Assembly (NCBI GenBank): GCA_038254545.1
Contig: JBBSGB010000009.1
Span: 43,119 to 107,118 of the forward strand
DNA from: CAHJXF01 sp038254545
GTDB taxonomy: Bacteria; Pseudomonadota; Gammaproteobacteria; Burkholderiales; Burkholderiaceae_D
DNA: 64,000 nucleotides
Reading direction: 5' to 3'
Shown: in pieces, positions 19,852 to 29,280 of the stretch
How the letters are laid out: every line of letters starts with the position of its first letter
Position numbering within the stretch: the first letter of the stretch is position 1
Translations under genes and position numbers: made by a program
The notes under the pieces: model-generated
What the model was told of the DNA's origin: nothing
Seen by the model: only the letters and a program-made list of their open reading frames with translations
The model's database searches: none

Positions 19852-20738
19852 CGAAAAAAAAGGGATTGGGTCGCGGCCTCGAGGCATTGCTCGGCGCCAA
19901 CGACGCACCCGCGGAGACGACTGACGGATCGGGCGGCCCGCATGTCCTGCCTCTGGACGCCTTGCAGCCAGGCAAGTATCAGCCGCGCACGCGCATGGAC
20001 GAGGGCGCCCTGGCGGAATTGGCCGAGTCGATCAGGACCCAGGGCGTGATGCAACCGATACTGGTTCGCGCCGTCGGCGACGCACGCTACGAGATCATCG
20101 CCGGGGAGAGGCGGGTGCGCGCGGCCGTCATCGCGGGTCTGACCGAGGTGCCGGTGCTCGTGCGCGACGTGCCCGACGAGTCGGCGGCCGTGATGTCGCT
20201 GATCGAGAATATTCAACGCGAAGATCTGAATCCTCTCGAAGAAGCGCAGGGCGTGCAACGCCTGATCTCCGAGTTTCATCTGACACACGAGACTGCCGCG
20301 ACCGCGATCGGCCGCTCGCGCAGCGCGACCTCTAATCTGCTGCGCCTGCTGAATCTGGCCAAGCCGGTGCAAGGGCTGCTGATCGCAGGCGACCTCGATA
20401 TGGGACACGCTCGCGCGCTGCTCGCTGTCGACGCGGCCACGCAGATCACGCTCGCCAATCAGATCGTCGCGAAGAGGATGAGCGTTCGCGATGCAGAACG
20501 CCTCGTCGCGCGCGTGGGTGCGAGCTTCGAGCTTTCGCATTCCAAACGGTCTCGACCATCGTCGGCCAGCGATCGGGGCAACGACCTCGCGCGGTTGGAA
20601 ACCGAGTTATCCGACCGACTAGCGACCGAGGTCACGATCAAGTTGCGTGGAAAGAGCCGCGGGCAGTTGACGATCGCCTTTGCGGATTTCGATCAACTCG
20701 AGGGCCTGCTCGAGATCATCCGCCGACGAGGCGCCTGA
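19848..20738 (+). CDS. parB: Chromosome partitioning protein ParB
   Basis: A 296-residue ParB. The N-terminal KKKGLGRGLEALLG motif contacts ParA. The CTP-binding segment has GERRVR at residues 86-91, and the helix-turn-helix for parS binding follows at about residues 135-165 (HETAATAIGRSRSATSNLLRL). The C-terminal dimerisation domain is present. It binds the two parS sites at 16270 and 17765. The start overlaps parA (ATGA), so the pair is translationally coupled. It converges on the MshEN gene with 42 bp between stops. Confidence 0.96.
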   Translation: MTKKKGLGRGLEALLGANDAPAETTDGSGGPHVLPLDALQPGKYQPRTRMDEGALAELAESIRTQGVMQPILVRAVGDARYEIIAGERRVRAAVIAGLTEVPVLVRDVPDESAAVMSLIENIQREDLNPLEEAQGVQRLISEFHLTHETAATAIGRSRSATSNLLRLLNLAKPVQGLLIAGDLDMGHARALLAVDAATQITLANQIVAKRMSVRDAERLVARVGASFELSHSKRSRPSSASDRGNDLARLETELSDRLATEVTIKLRGKSRGQLTIAFADFDQLEGLLEIIRRRGA

Positions 20739-20780
20739 CGGGAGCGGCGAAGCGCCAAGCAGGGGCTCGACGCGCTCGCG

Positions 20781-22160
20781 TCAGGAGTTGCGCCTCAAGC
20801 GGATACGCGTGGTGCGCTGTCCGCTACTCGCCTCGATTGTTATTGCGATCGCGCCGCCGTTTTCTGCAGCACGCAGCGCCCGCACGATGGTTTCGAGAAT
20901 ACGGGGGTCGTCAACGTCGCGGTCACCGCCGCTGCCGCTCGCATCGAACGCAACCCCATCATCCGACGACAATGCATCGTCGTCTTCGGGCTGCCGCGCA
21001 TTGATTTCCTCGACTCCTTCGAAACGAACGTCGGAAGGATCGGCGAACAGCTTGTCGTCGAGCGCTTCGCCGTAAGCCTCGTTCTGTCGCGCGCGGATCT
21101 CCTGACCTTGCGCCATGACCGGAACCACCCGCATGCGCGACAGTAGCGTCAACTCGTTGAGCGCCGCCGAATCCAGTTGGCTTTGCGCAGCAACGATGAG
21201 ATCCCCGTGCTCGATCGATAGCGGCACGATCCCCAACCGCCGGGCCGTGCCTGGCGAGATGGTGCGAATCGCTTCTGCCGACGGTGTGAAGTTCGCGAGC
21301 GACACGAAAGGCCGACCGATCTTCTTGGCGTGGATCTTGTTGAGGGTGTCCGGATCTAGCACGCCCATGTCCACGAGGATCTGCCCGAGTGGCCGCCCGC
21401 GATTGGCACGCTGGCGCGCGAGGACGATCTGCAACGCATCGGGTTGTACCGCGCCGAGTTCGATCAATGCCTCGCCGAGGCGCAAGCTGGGCTTGGTCTT
21501 CTGATAGGCCAGCGCCTGATCGAGTTGCTGCGGCGTGATGAGTCCTTCTTCGATCAGGTAGTCGCCCAGCACCAGCTTGCGCATCTGCTGCTGCTTCTCG
21601 ACAGCAGCCTTGAGCTGTTCTTCACTGACCGCGTTTTCTTCGACGAGCAGTCGGCCGATCGGATCGCCCGCCTGAAAATACGAGACCGCGCCCTCTGGAA
21701 TGAACACCCGCTCGAGGCGATCGCCCGGCTGGCTGAAGAAAAGAAAGAGTCCGATCGGATTGCGAACGAAACCGACGGTCTCGCCCGATTCGATTTCATG
21801 ATCGGAGAACTCGACGTTGTAGACCTGGATCTGCGAGGTCGAGAACGACAATTGATCCTGTCCCTGCAAGTGCGCCTCGATCGGCCGGGCGGTCACCAGA
21901 TCCGTCAAGCGAAGGCGCTTGAAGCGCGAGGTCCTGACGACGATCTTCGATGGATAGCGCGGGTGGTCCGCATGGGGACGAAATACCAGATGTTCATCGC
22001 GGCCCGTGAAGCGCAACAATTCTCCGTGCTCGACAGTCCCGTCGTTGAACAGGATCTCGCAGTGCTGTGGCGCGCCTTCCTCCGTCTCGAGGCGCAGATG
22101 GGCGGGCTCCGGCCAATGGATCGTGACATTTTCCGCAACGCTGGGACGAGAGGGGGTCAT
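20781..22160 (-). CDS. Stand-alone MshEN-repeat protein (GspE/PilB N-terminal type, no ATPase core)
   Basis: A 459-residue protein. Residues about 10-160 form a beta-rich domain I do not recognise. Residues 168-280 hold four MshEN-like units starting at 168, 198, 228 and 258, an exact 30-residue period (for example LGDYLIEEGLITPQQLDQAL and LGEALIELGAVQPDALQIVL). The third has the full RLG start of the c-di-GMP binding motif. Residues 282-365 complete a GspE N-domain, and the last 40 residues resemble the beginning of the GspE NTE region. There is no Walker A or B. It may be a c-di-GMP receptor subunit. ATG 22160 starts MTPSRPSV; upstream in-frame codons are not protein-like. Confidence 0.75.
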   Translation of the reverse strand: MTPSRPSVAENVTIHWPEPAHLRLETEEGAPQHCEILFNDGTVEHGELLRFTGRDEHLVFRPHADHPRYPSKIVVRTSRFKRLRLTDLVTARPIEAHLQGQDQLSFSTSQIQVYNVEFSDHEIESGETVGFVRNPIGLFLFFSQPGDRLERVFIPEGAVSYFQAGDPIGRLLVEENAVSEEQLKAAVEKQQQMRKLVLGDYLIEEGLITPQQLDQALAYQKTKPSLRLGEALIELGAVQPDALQIVLARQRANRGRPLGQILVDMGVLDPDTLNKIHAKKIGRPFVSLANFTPSAEAIRTISPGTARRLGIVPLSIEHGDLIVAAQSQLDSAALNELTLLSRMRVVPVMAQGQEIRARQNEAYGEALDDKLFADPSDVRFEGVEEINARQPEDDDALSSDDGVAFDASGSGGDRDVDDPRILETIVRALRAAENGGAIAITIEASSGQRTTRIRLRRNS

Positions 22161-22335
22161 GGGAATGGCATGTGCGAGAAGGAAACACGGGAGTGGAAAA
22201 TGCGGGATCGGACGAGGGGCAGAGCCTATCTTGTAATAGTGCGCCGAACCATCGGACCATTTCCGACGGCAACCGAGGCTTTTTTCGGATGGATGAGGAA
22301 GTCGCGGCAACGCGGGCTCGGTATGAGCGTTCGGT

Positions 22336-22365
22336 TTGACGCACCACGGCATAAGAAAGTATCAT
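22336..22365 (+). promoter_or_regulatory. Sigma-70-type promoter of the atp operon
   Basis: TTGACG (22336-22341) and TATCAT (22360-22365) are separated by 18 bp, each one mismatch from consensus. Transcription would start near 22372, about 40 bases before atpI. Confidence 0.65.
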
Positions 22366-22411
22366 CGCGCGGCTTTGCGTTGGCCGAACCGGAACGTCCG
22401 CATTTCTGGTT

Positions 22412-22801
22412 GTGGGCGAACTGCAGAAAAACGCAAATGCGGATGGCAAGAGTGCTATGGCTATAGCGGTCCTTTTGCAGGTACTCGTGACGCTCGTCGT
22501 CGCAGGTCTTGCGGCGATATGGGGCGGCGTCGATGCCGCGCTCTCTGCCACGCTGGGAGGAATGGCCTGCGTTGTGCCCAATGCGCTGTTAGCCGTGCGT
22601 CTCCAGATCGAGACCCGGCGCCCGGGCGGCGCAACAGTTCACGGATTTTTCATCGGTGAGTTAGTCAAAGTCGCGGCTACGGTCGCGTTGCTGGTCCTGA
22701 TCGCGCACAACTACCGCGCATTGAACTGGCTGGCGTTGATCATCGGGGTAATTGCAGCGCTGAAGAGTTATTTTCTATTGTTTGTTTTCGTTCGCCGCTA
22801 A
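22412..22801 (+). CDS. atpI: ATP synthase subunit I
   Basis: A 129-residue membrane protein with four hydrophobic helices. It is the first gene of the atp operon and the accessory factor that helps assemble the c-ring. The GTG at 22412 gives MGELQKNANADG...; an ATG at 22456 would give a shorter form starting MAIAVLLQ. No clear ribosome site decides between them. Sequence conservation in this family is low, so the call rests on topology, size and position just before atpB. Confidence 0.85.
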   Translation: MGELQKNANADGKSAMAIAVLLQVLVTLVVAGLAAIWGGVDAALSATLGGMACVVPNALLAVRLQIETRRPGGATVHGFFIGELVKVAATVALLVLIAHNYRALNWLALIIGVIAALKSYFLLFVFVRR

Positions 22802-22851
22802 CACGGCGCAGTCTCCAACACTTCGCTTCGATACGTGCGACCGGAATCGTA

Positions 22852-23724
22852 ATGGCCACCGAAAGCATCGCAACCGAACACGCGCCAACGGCGTCCGAAT
22901 ACATCGTTCACCATCTGACGCATCTTCAGACGGCGAAGCCCAAAGGGCTGCTCGATCTTTCGGTCATCAATTTCGACTCGCTGTTTTTTTCAACCGTGCT
23001 CGGCGCGATTTGCCTGTACTTCCTGTGGAGGGCCGCGAAGGCAGCGACCTCGGGCGTGCCCGGACGCTTTCAAGCGGCCGTGGAATGGCTCTACGAAATG
23101 GTCGAGAACGAAGCCAAGGGCATCGTACACAACGCCAACAGCAGAAAGCTCGTCGCTCCTCTGGCCCTGGTCATCTTCGTATGGATCATTCTGCTCAACA
23201 CGATGGACTTGCTACCCGTCGATTTGCTGCCGCTACTCTGGCAGGGCGCATATCGCCTGACCGGCCGTGACCCCGAGCACGCGTATCTGCGTTCCGTGCC
23301 AACGGCCGACCTGTCGATCACGATGGGTCTGTCGATCGGCGTGCTCATCCTGTGCCTGTTCTACAACATCAAGATCAAGGGTGTCGGCGGGTGGACGCAT
23401 GAACTGTTCACGGCGCCGTTCGGCAATCACTGGGTGCTCTATCCGTTCAACTTCGCGATGCAGACCATCGAGTTCATCGCCAAGACCGTGTCGCACGGGA
23501 TGCGACTGTTCGGCAACATGTATGCAGGCGAATTGATCTTCCTCCTGATCGCGTTGATGGGCGGCGCGTTCACGTTGTCACTCACCGGATTCGCGCTTGC
23601 TGCAGGCCAGATCGTTGCCGGCACGGTGTGGGCGATCTTCCACATCCTGATCATTGTCCTGCAGGCATTCGTGTTCATGATGCTCACCCTGGTCTACGTC
23701 GGACAGGCTCACGATACGCATTGA
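22852..23724 (+). CDS. atpB: ATP synthase F0 subunit a
   Basis: A 290-residue polytopic membrane protein forming the proton half-channels. The essential Arg is in the conserved helix MRLFGNMYAGELIF (about residues 217-230), and the Glu of GEL is also present. The N-terminal part carries the long hydrophilic segment typical of betaproteobacterial AtpB. It lies 50 bp after atpI. Confidence 0.97.
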   Translation: MATESIATEHAPTASEYIVHHLTHLQTAKPKGLLDLSVINFDSLFFSTVLGAICLYFLWRAAKAATSGVPGRFQAAVEWLYEMVENEAKGIVHNANSRKLVAPLALVIFVWIILLNTMDLLPVDLLPLLWQGAYRLTGRDPEHAYLRSVPTADLSITMGLSIGVLILCLFYNIKIKGVGGWTHELFTAPFGNHWVLYPFNFAMQTIEFIAKTVSHGMRLFGNMYAGELIFLLIALMGGAFTLSLTGFALAAGQIVAGTVWAIFHILIIVLQAFVFMMLTLVYVGQAHDTH

Positions 23725-23782
23725 TTCGCGCACTGATTTTTCTCTTTCATTCTTCTCATCATTCATTGTCAAAGGAGTCACC

Positions 23783-24046
23783 ATGGAAATCATCGGCCTC
23801 GTCGCAGTTGCTGCCGGCCTCATCATCGGGCTCGGTGCTCTGGGCGCCTGCGTCGGCATCGGTGTCATGGGCAGCAAGTATCTGGAAGCCGCCGCACGCC
23901 AACCCGAGTTGATGGGCGTACTGCAGACCAAGATGTTCCTGCTGGTCGGCCTGATCGACGCGTCGTTCATCATCGGCGTGGGTATTGCGCTGTGGTTCAC
24001 CACCGCCAATCCTTACCTCGCGCAGATCGTCAATCTGCCGAAGTAA
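23783..24046 (+). CDS. atpE: ATP synthase F0 subunit c
   Basis: An 87-residue hairpin of two membrane helices forming the rotor ring. The proton-carrying carboxylate is Asp in LVGLIDASFIIGVG, and the polar loop is ARQPE. The Asp and the lack of extra polar residues around it fit H+ rather than Na+ coupling. A very good AAGGAG ribosome site precedes the ATG, as expected for the most abundant subunit. A 102-bp spacer follows before atpF. Confidence 0.97.
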   Translation: MEIIGLVAVAAGLIIGLGALGACVGIGVMGSKYLEAAARQPELMGVLQTKMFLLVGLIDASFIIGVGIALWFTTANPYLAQIVNLPK

Positions 24047-24148
24047 CCAGTCGGTAAATGAATACGAGCCGCCGGCACATGCATTCGTCCGTTTCTGTTT
24101 GATGGACGACGAGCCGACTGTCCACGTCACCGTGATCGAGGTAAAAAA

Positions 24149-24619
24149 GTGAGCATCACAGCGACCTTCATCCTGCAGATGATCGTGTTCCTGATCCTGG
24201 TCGGGTTCACGATGAAATTCGTCTGGCCGCCGATCGCCGTCGCACTCGACCAGCGCGCCCACAAAATCGCGGAGGGTCTTGCGGCGGCCGACAAAGCCAA
24301 GCTCGAACTCGCCGACGCCCACAAGCGCGTCGACGCCGAGCTGGCCCAGTCGCGCAACGACAATCAGATGCGACTGGCCGAGGCCGACAAGCAGGGCGCT
24401 CTGGTCATCGCCGAAGCGCGCAAGACCGCGGAAACCGAGAAGGCCCGCATCCTGGCGGAGGCCAAGTCGGAAGCCGATCAGGAAATGCAACGTGCACGCG
24501 ATGTATTGCGCGAGCAGGTTGCGGCCCTGGCCGTCAAGGGCGCCGAGCAGATCCTGAAGAAGGAAATCGATCCTTCGCGCCACTCGGCGCTGCTAGCCGA
24601 GTTGAAGACGCAGTTGTAG
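24149..24619 (+). CDS. atpF: ATP synthase F0 subunit b
   Basis: A 156-residue stator subunit: one N-terminal membrane helix (ATFILQMIVFLILVGFTMKF) followed by a long charged helix that dimerises and reaches to F1. The start is GTG at 24149 (VSITATFILQ). No good ATG is available in frame before the membrane helix. The stop is 7 bp before atpH. Confidence 0.96.
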   Translation: MSITATFILQMIVFLILVGFTMKFVWPPIAVALDQRAHKIAEGLAAADKAKLELADAHKRVDAELAQSRNDNQMRLAEADKQGALVIAEARKTAETEKARILAEAKSEADQEMQRARDVLREQVAALAVKGAEQILKKEIDPSRHSALLAELKTQL

Positions 24620-24626
24620 ATCGACC

Positions 24627-25172
24627 ATGGCCGAAATCTCCACCATCGCACGTCCCTACGCCGAGGCGCTGTTTCGCGTCGCGGTCGAGGACAGGGGCGC
24701 AGATGCGCTCAAGAAATGGTCGGCACTCGTGTCGAACATGAGCGCGGTCGCAGCGGACCCGGACATGCGCCGCGTGATGAACGATCCGCGCGTTTCGGGC
24801 GGTCAGATCTACGGCGTCTTCATGGGCGCGGTCAGCACCGAGCCGAGCACGTTCGCGCAGAATTTCGTGCGGACCCTGATCGACAACGATCGCCTGTCGG
24901 TGATGCCCGAGATCGGTGCGCAATTCGCACAGCTCGTCGATGCGAAGCAGGGCATCGCCGAAGCGCACATCACTAGCGCCTTTGCGATGGACGAGAGCGC
25001 TGTGTCCGATCTGGTCGCGGCGCTCGAGAAGAAGTTCGAGATCAAGTTGAAGCCCGTCGTCGAGGTCGATCCGGACCTGATCGGCGGCGTGCGCGTGGTT
25101 GTCGGCGATCGCGTCCTCGATACGTCGGTGCGCTCGCGGCTCGATGCGATGAAGGCTGCGTTGGTCGCGTGA
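24627..25172 (+). CDS. atpH: ATP synthase F1 subunit delta
   Basis: A 181-residue peripheral stator protein (OSCP homologue). The N-terminal helical domain begins STIARPYAEALFRVA, and the C-terminal KPVVEVDPDLIGGVRVVVGDRVLDTSVRSRL is the family signature region. It links b2 to the top of the alpha3-beta3 head. Gene order and length are normal. Confidence 0.97.
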   Translation: MAEISTIARPYAEALFRVAVEDRGADALKKWSALVSNMSAVAADPDMRRVMNDPRVSGGQIYGVFMGAVSTEPSTFAQNFVRTLIDNDRLSVMPEIGAQFAQLVDAKQGIAEAHITSAFAMDESAVSDLVAALEKKFEIKLKPVVEVDPDLIGGVRVVVGDRVLDTSVRSRLDAMKAALVA

Positions 25173-25296
25173 TCGCGCGCGCATCATCCGCACAATCGTC
25201 GATCCGCAGTCGTCGTTGAGTCTGCCTCTTATTCATTGCGGGCCACCCGGTTTTGTTCGGTGACCCAGTAGCGCAAGAACATTTACGGAGTTGACC

Positions 25297-26853
25297 ATGC
25301 ATCTGAATCCGTCCGAAATCAGCGAGCTCATCAAGAGCCGCATCGAAGGTCTCGGCGCCTCGACCGAAGTGCGCAACCAGGGCACGGTCGTATCGGTGAC
25401 CGACGGCATCGTCCGCATTCACGGCCTGTCCGACGCGATGCAGGGCGAGATGCTCGAGTTCTCGCCGGATTCACAGGGCAACCCGACCTACGGCCTCGCG
25501 CTCAACCTCGAGCGCGACTCGGTCGGCTCGGTGATTCTGGGCGAGTACGAGCACATCTCCGAAGGCGAGACCGTCAAGACCACGGGTCGCATCCTGGCGG
25601 TGCCTGTCGGCCCCGAGCTGATCGGCCGCGTCGTCAATGCGCTGGGTGCGCCGATCGACGGCAAGGGTCCGATCAACGCCAAGATGACCGACGTGATCGA
25701 AAAGGTCGCGCCCGGCGTGATCGCGCGCCAGTCGGTTTCGCAGCCGATGCAGACCGGACTGAAATCGATCGACTCGATGGTGCCCATCGGCCGCGGTCAG
25801 CGCGAACTGATCATCGGAGACCGCCAGACCGGCAAGACCGCGGTGGCGATCGACACCATCATCAATCAGAAGGGCCAGGACTGCATCTGCATCTACGTCG
25901 CGATCGGACAGAAGGCGTCGTCGATCAAGAACGTCGTGCGCGCGCTCGAGCAACACGGCGCGATGGAATACACCATCGTCGTCGCTGCCAGCGCGTCGGA
26001 GTCGGCCGCGATGCAATACGTGTCGGCCTATTCGGGCTGCACGATGGGCGAATACTTCCGCGATCGCGGACAGGACGCGCTGATCATCTATGACGATTTG
26101 TCGAAGCAGGCCGTGGCCTATCGCCAGGTGTCGCTGCTGCTGCGTCGCCCGCCGGGCCGCGAAGCCTATCCCGGCGACGTGTTCTATCTCCACTCGCGTC
26201 TGCTCGAGCGCGCCGCGCGCGTGAATGCCGAGTACGTCGAGACGTTCACCAAGGGCGAGGTCAAGGGCAAGACCGGTTCGTTGACCGCGTTGCCGATCAT
26301 CGAGACGCAGGCCGGCGACGTGTCGGCGTTCGTGCCCACCAACGTGATCTCGATCACGGACGGTCAGATCTTCCTCGAGACCAACCTGTTCAACGCCGGT
26401 GTACGTCCCGCGATCAACGCGGGCATCTCGGTGTCGCGTGTCGGCGGCGCCGCGCAGACCAAGGCCATCAAGAGCCTGTCGGGCGGCATTCGTACCGACC
26501 TCGCGCAGTACCGTGAGCTGGCCGCGTTCGCGCAGTTCGCGTCGGATCTGGACGAAGCCACGAGGAAGCAGCTCGATCGCGGCGCGCGCGTCACCGAACT
26601 CCTCAAGCAGCCGCAGTACGCGCCGCTGCCGGTGTCGCTGATGGCCGTCTCGCTGTTCGCCGTCAACAAGGGTTTCTTCGACGACCTCGAAGTCAAGCAG
26701 GTGCTGCCGTTCGAATCGGGTCTGCACAAATCCTTGAAGTCCAAGAACGCGGCGCTGATCGAAAAGATCGAATCGACCAAGCAGCTCGACAAGGACGCCG
26801 AGAAGGAACTGATGGACGCGGTCACCGAATTCAAGAAGTCGGGCGCGTACTAA
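25297..26853 (+). CDS. atpA: ATP synthase F1 subunit alpha
   Basis: A 518-residue non-catalytic nucleotide-binding subunit. The P-loop GDRQTGKTAVAIDTI lies near residue 170, and the signature PAINAGISVSRVGGAAQ is near residue 369. The ATG at 25297 (MHLNPSEISELIKSRI) is chosen; an in-frame TTG two codons earlier is less likely, with GGAG just upstream. The 124-bp gap from atpH contains no obvious feature. Confidence 0.97.
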   Translation: MHLNPSEISELIKSRIEGLGASTEVRNQGTVVSVTDGIVRIHGLSDAMQGEMLEFSPDSQGNPTYGLALNLERDSVGSVILGEYEHISEGETVKTTGRILAVPVGPELIGRVVNALGAPIDGKGPINAKMTDVIEKVAPGVIARQSVSQPMQTGLKSIDSMVPIGRGQRELIIGDRQTGKTAVAIDTIINQKGQDCICIYVAIGQKASSIKNVVRALEQHGAMEYTIVVAASASESAAMQYVSAYSGCTMGEYFRDRGQDALIIYDDLSKQAVAYRQVSLLLRRPPGREAYPGDVFYLHSRLLERAARVNAEYVETFTKGEVKGKTGSLTALPIIETQAGDVSAFVPTNVISITDGQIFLETNLFNAGVRPAINAGISVSRVGGAAQTKAIKSLSGGIRTDLAQYRELAAFAQFASDLDEATRKQLDRGARVTELLKQPQYAPLPVSLMAVSLFAVNKGFFDDLEVKQVLPFESGLHKSLKSKNAALIEKIESTKQLDKDAEKELMDAVTEFKKSGAY

Positions 26854-26869
26854 CGACAAGAGGCGATCG

Positions 26870-27748
26870 ATGGCAGCGGGTAAAGAAATACGCGGCAAGA
26901 TCAAGAGCGTCGAGAACACCAAGAAGATCACGAAGGCGATGGAGATGGTCGCCGCGTCGAAGATGCGCAAGGCGCAGGACCGCATGCGCCGCGCGCGTCC
27001 CTATGCCGACAAGGTGCGCAACATCGCCGCGCATCTGGCCGAGGCCAACCCCGAGTTCACGCACCCGTTCATGATCGCGCACGACGAGGCGAAGGCGGTC
27101 GGCTTCATCGTCGTGACCACCGACAAGGGGTTGTGCGGCGGCCTGAACACCAACGTGCTGCGTGCCGTGACTGCCCGCATACGCGAACTGCACGGCCAGG
27201 GCATCGAGGCGCAAGCGGTCGCGATCGGCAACAAGGGCCTCGGCTTCCTGTCGCGCATCGGCGCGAAGGTGCTCGCGAACGCCGTGCATCTGGGCGACGC
27301 ACCGCACATGGAAAAGCTGATCGGGCCCGTCAAGGTCCTGCTCGATGCCTATGCAGACGGAAAGCTGAAAACGGTGTACCTCTGTTACACGCGCTTCATC
27401 AACACCATGAAGCAGGAGCCGCTGGTCGAGCAATTGTTGCCGCTTTCGCCCGAGCGCATGCAGCAGACCGAGGAAGAGAAGAAGGCCTACGCCTGGGACT
27501 ATCTCTATGAGCCCGATGCGCAAAGCGTGATCGAGTACCTGATGGTCCGCTACGTCGAGGCGCTGGTATATCAGGCCGTCTCCGAGAACATGGCGTCCGA
27601 GCAATCGGCGCGCATGGTGGCGATGAAGGCGGCGACCGACAACGCGGGCAGCGTGATCGGTGAATTGAAGCTCGTCTACAACAAGACGCGGCAGGCTGCG
27701 ATCACCAAGGAATTGAGCGAGATCGTCGCGGGCGCCGCGGCGGTTTAG
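26870..27748 (+). CDS. atpG: ATP synthase F1 subunit gamma
   Basis: A 292-residue central stalk. The N-terminal coiled-coil helix starts AAGKEIRGKIKSVENTKKIT, and the C-terminal helix ends in ATDNAGSVIGELKLVYNKTR and RQAAITKELSEIVAGAAAV, both diagnostic. It converts rotation of the c-ring into the catalytic cycle. It lies 16 bp after atpA. Confidence 0.97.
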   Translation: MAAGKEIRGKIKSVENTKKITKAMEMVAASKMRKAQDRMRRARPYADKVRNIAAHLAEANPEFTHPFMIAHDEAKAVGFIVVTTDKGLCGGLNTNVLRAVTARIRELHGQGIEAQAVAIGNKGLGFLSRIGAKVLANAVHLGDAPHMEKLIGPVKVLLDAYADGKLKTVYLCYTRFINTMKQEPLVEQLLPLSPERMQQTEEEKKAYAWDYLYEPDAQSVIEYLMVRYVEALVYQAVSENMASEQSARMVAMKAATDNAGSVIGELKLVYNKTRQAAITKELSEIVAGAAAV

Positions 27749-27792
27749 TTGACCTTTACGAATTCGAATACCGATTGATTGAGGAACGCACA

Positions 27793-29232
27793 ATGAGTGC
27801 CACCATGAATGCTGCAGTGACTCCCGCGGCTCAGACCGAAGGCAAGATCGTCCAGTGCATCGGCGCCGTGGTCGACGTGGAGTTTCCGCGCGACGCGATG
27901 CCGCGTGTCTATGACGCGTTGAAGATGGAAGGCACTGCGTTGACGTTGGAAGTTCAGCAGCAACTCGGGGACGGCATCGTTCGCACGATCGCGCTCGGTT
28001 CATCCGACGGCTTGCGCCGCGGCATGATGGTCAAGAACACTGGCGAGGCGATCTCGGTCCCGGTCGGGCTGGGGACGCTCGGCCGCATCATGGACGTGCT
28101 CGGCAATCCAATCGACGAAGTGGGTCCGATCGATTCCACCACGTTCGCGCCGATTCATCGTCGCGCGCCGGCCTACGACGAGCTGTCGCCGTCGCAGGAT
28201 CTGCTCGAGACCGGCATCAAGGTCATCGACCTGATCTGCCCGTTCGCCAAGGGCGGCAAGGTCGGCCTCTTCGGTGGTGCGGGTGTCGGCAAGACGGTCA
28301 ACATGCTCGAACTGATTAACAACATCGCGAAAGAGCACTCGGGCCTGTCGGTGTTCGCGGGTGTGGGCGAGCGCACGCGCGAGGGCAACGACTTCTATCA
28401 CGAGATGGCCGAGGCTGGCGTGATCAGGCTCGACAATCTGCCGGAGTCCAAGGTCGCGATGGTCTATGGTCAGATGAACGAACCACCGGGAAACCGCCTG
28501 CGTGTCGCGCTCACCGGGCTGGCGATGGCCGAACATTTCCGCGACGAAGGCCGCGACGTGCTGTTCTTCGTAGACAACATCTATCGCTTCACGCTCGCGG
28601 GAACCGAAGTCTCGGCGCTGTTAGGGCGCATGCCGTCGGCGGTGGGTTACCAGCCGACGCTGGCCGAAGAAATGGGCCGCCTGCAGGAGCGCATCACGTC
28701 GACCAAGACCGGCTCGATCACGTCGATCCAGGCCGTGTACGTGCCGGCTGACGACCTGACCGACCCGTCGCCTGCGACCACCTTCGCGCACCTCGACTCC
28801 ACCGTGGTGTTGTCGCGCGACATCGCGGCGCTCGGTATCTATCCCGCGGTCGATCCGCTCGATTCGACCTCGCGGCAGCTCGACCCGAACGTGGTCGGCG
28901 AGGATCACTACAACACCGCGCGAGACGTGCAGAACACCTTGCAGCGCTACAAGGAATTGCGCGACATCATCGCGATTCTCGGCATGGACGAGCTCGCGCC
29001 CGAAGACAAGCTGATCGTCGCGCGCGCGCGAAAGATCCAGCGCTTCCTGTCGCAACCCTTCCATGTGGCCGAGACGTTCACCGGCGCGCCGGGCAAGTAC
29101 GTGTCGCTGGCCGAAACCATCCGCGGCTTCAAGATGATCGTCGCGGGGGAACTCGATGCGCTGCCCGAACAGGCCTTTTACATGGTCGGCACGATCGACG
29201 AAGCGATCGAGAAGTCGAAGAAACTGAATTGA
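27793..29232 (+). CDS. atpD: ATP synthase F1 subunit beta
   Basis: A 479-residue catalytic subunit. Walker A is GGAGVGKTVNM, the catalytic Glu is in GVGERTREGNDFY, and Walker B runs into DVLFFVDNIYRFTLAGTEVS. ATG 27793 is preferred over an in-frame ATT/ATG region upstream at 27775 because GAGGAA lies at the right distance. A short N-terminal extension (SATMNAAVTPAAQTEG) precedes the conserved start. Confidence 0.97.
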   Translation: MSATMNAAVTPAAQTEGKIVQCIGAVVDVEFPRDAMPRVYDALKMEGTALTLEVQQQLGDGIVRTIALGSSDGLRRGMMVKNTGEAISVPVGLGTLGRIMDVLGNPIDEVGPIDSTTFAPIHRRAPAYDELSPSQDLLETGIKVIDLICPFAKGGKVGLFGGAGVGKTVNMLELINNIAKEHSGLSVFAGVGERTREGNDFYHEMAEAGVIRLDNLPESKVAMVYGQMNEPPGNRLRVALTGLAMAEHFRDEGRDVLFFVDNIYRFTLAGTEVSALLGRMPSAVGYQPTLAEEMGRLQERITSTKTGSITSIQAVYVPADDLTDPSPATTFAHLDSTVVLSRDIAALGIYPAVDPLDSTSRQLDPNVVGEDHYNTARDVQNTLQRYKELRDIIAILGMDELAPEDKLIVARARKIQRFLSQPFHVAETFTGAPGKYVSLAETIRGFKMIVAGELDALPEQAFYMVGTIDEAIEKSKKLN

Positions 29233-29280
29233 TGCGCACTCCCATGCGAACATGCATGCGGGCTAACCTGGACTGAGCTC

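Noticed and set aside
25471..26985. Open frame of 504 codons opposite atpA
   Set aside because: Arg/His/Asp-rich sequence typical of reversed high-GC coding DNA. atpA is certain.
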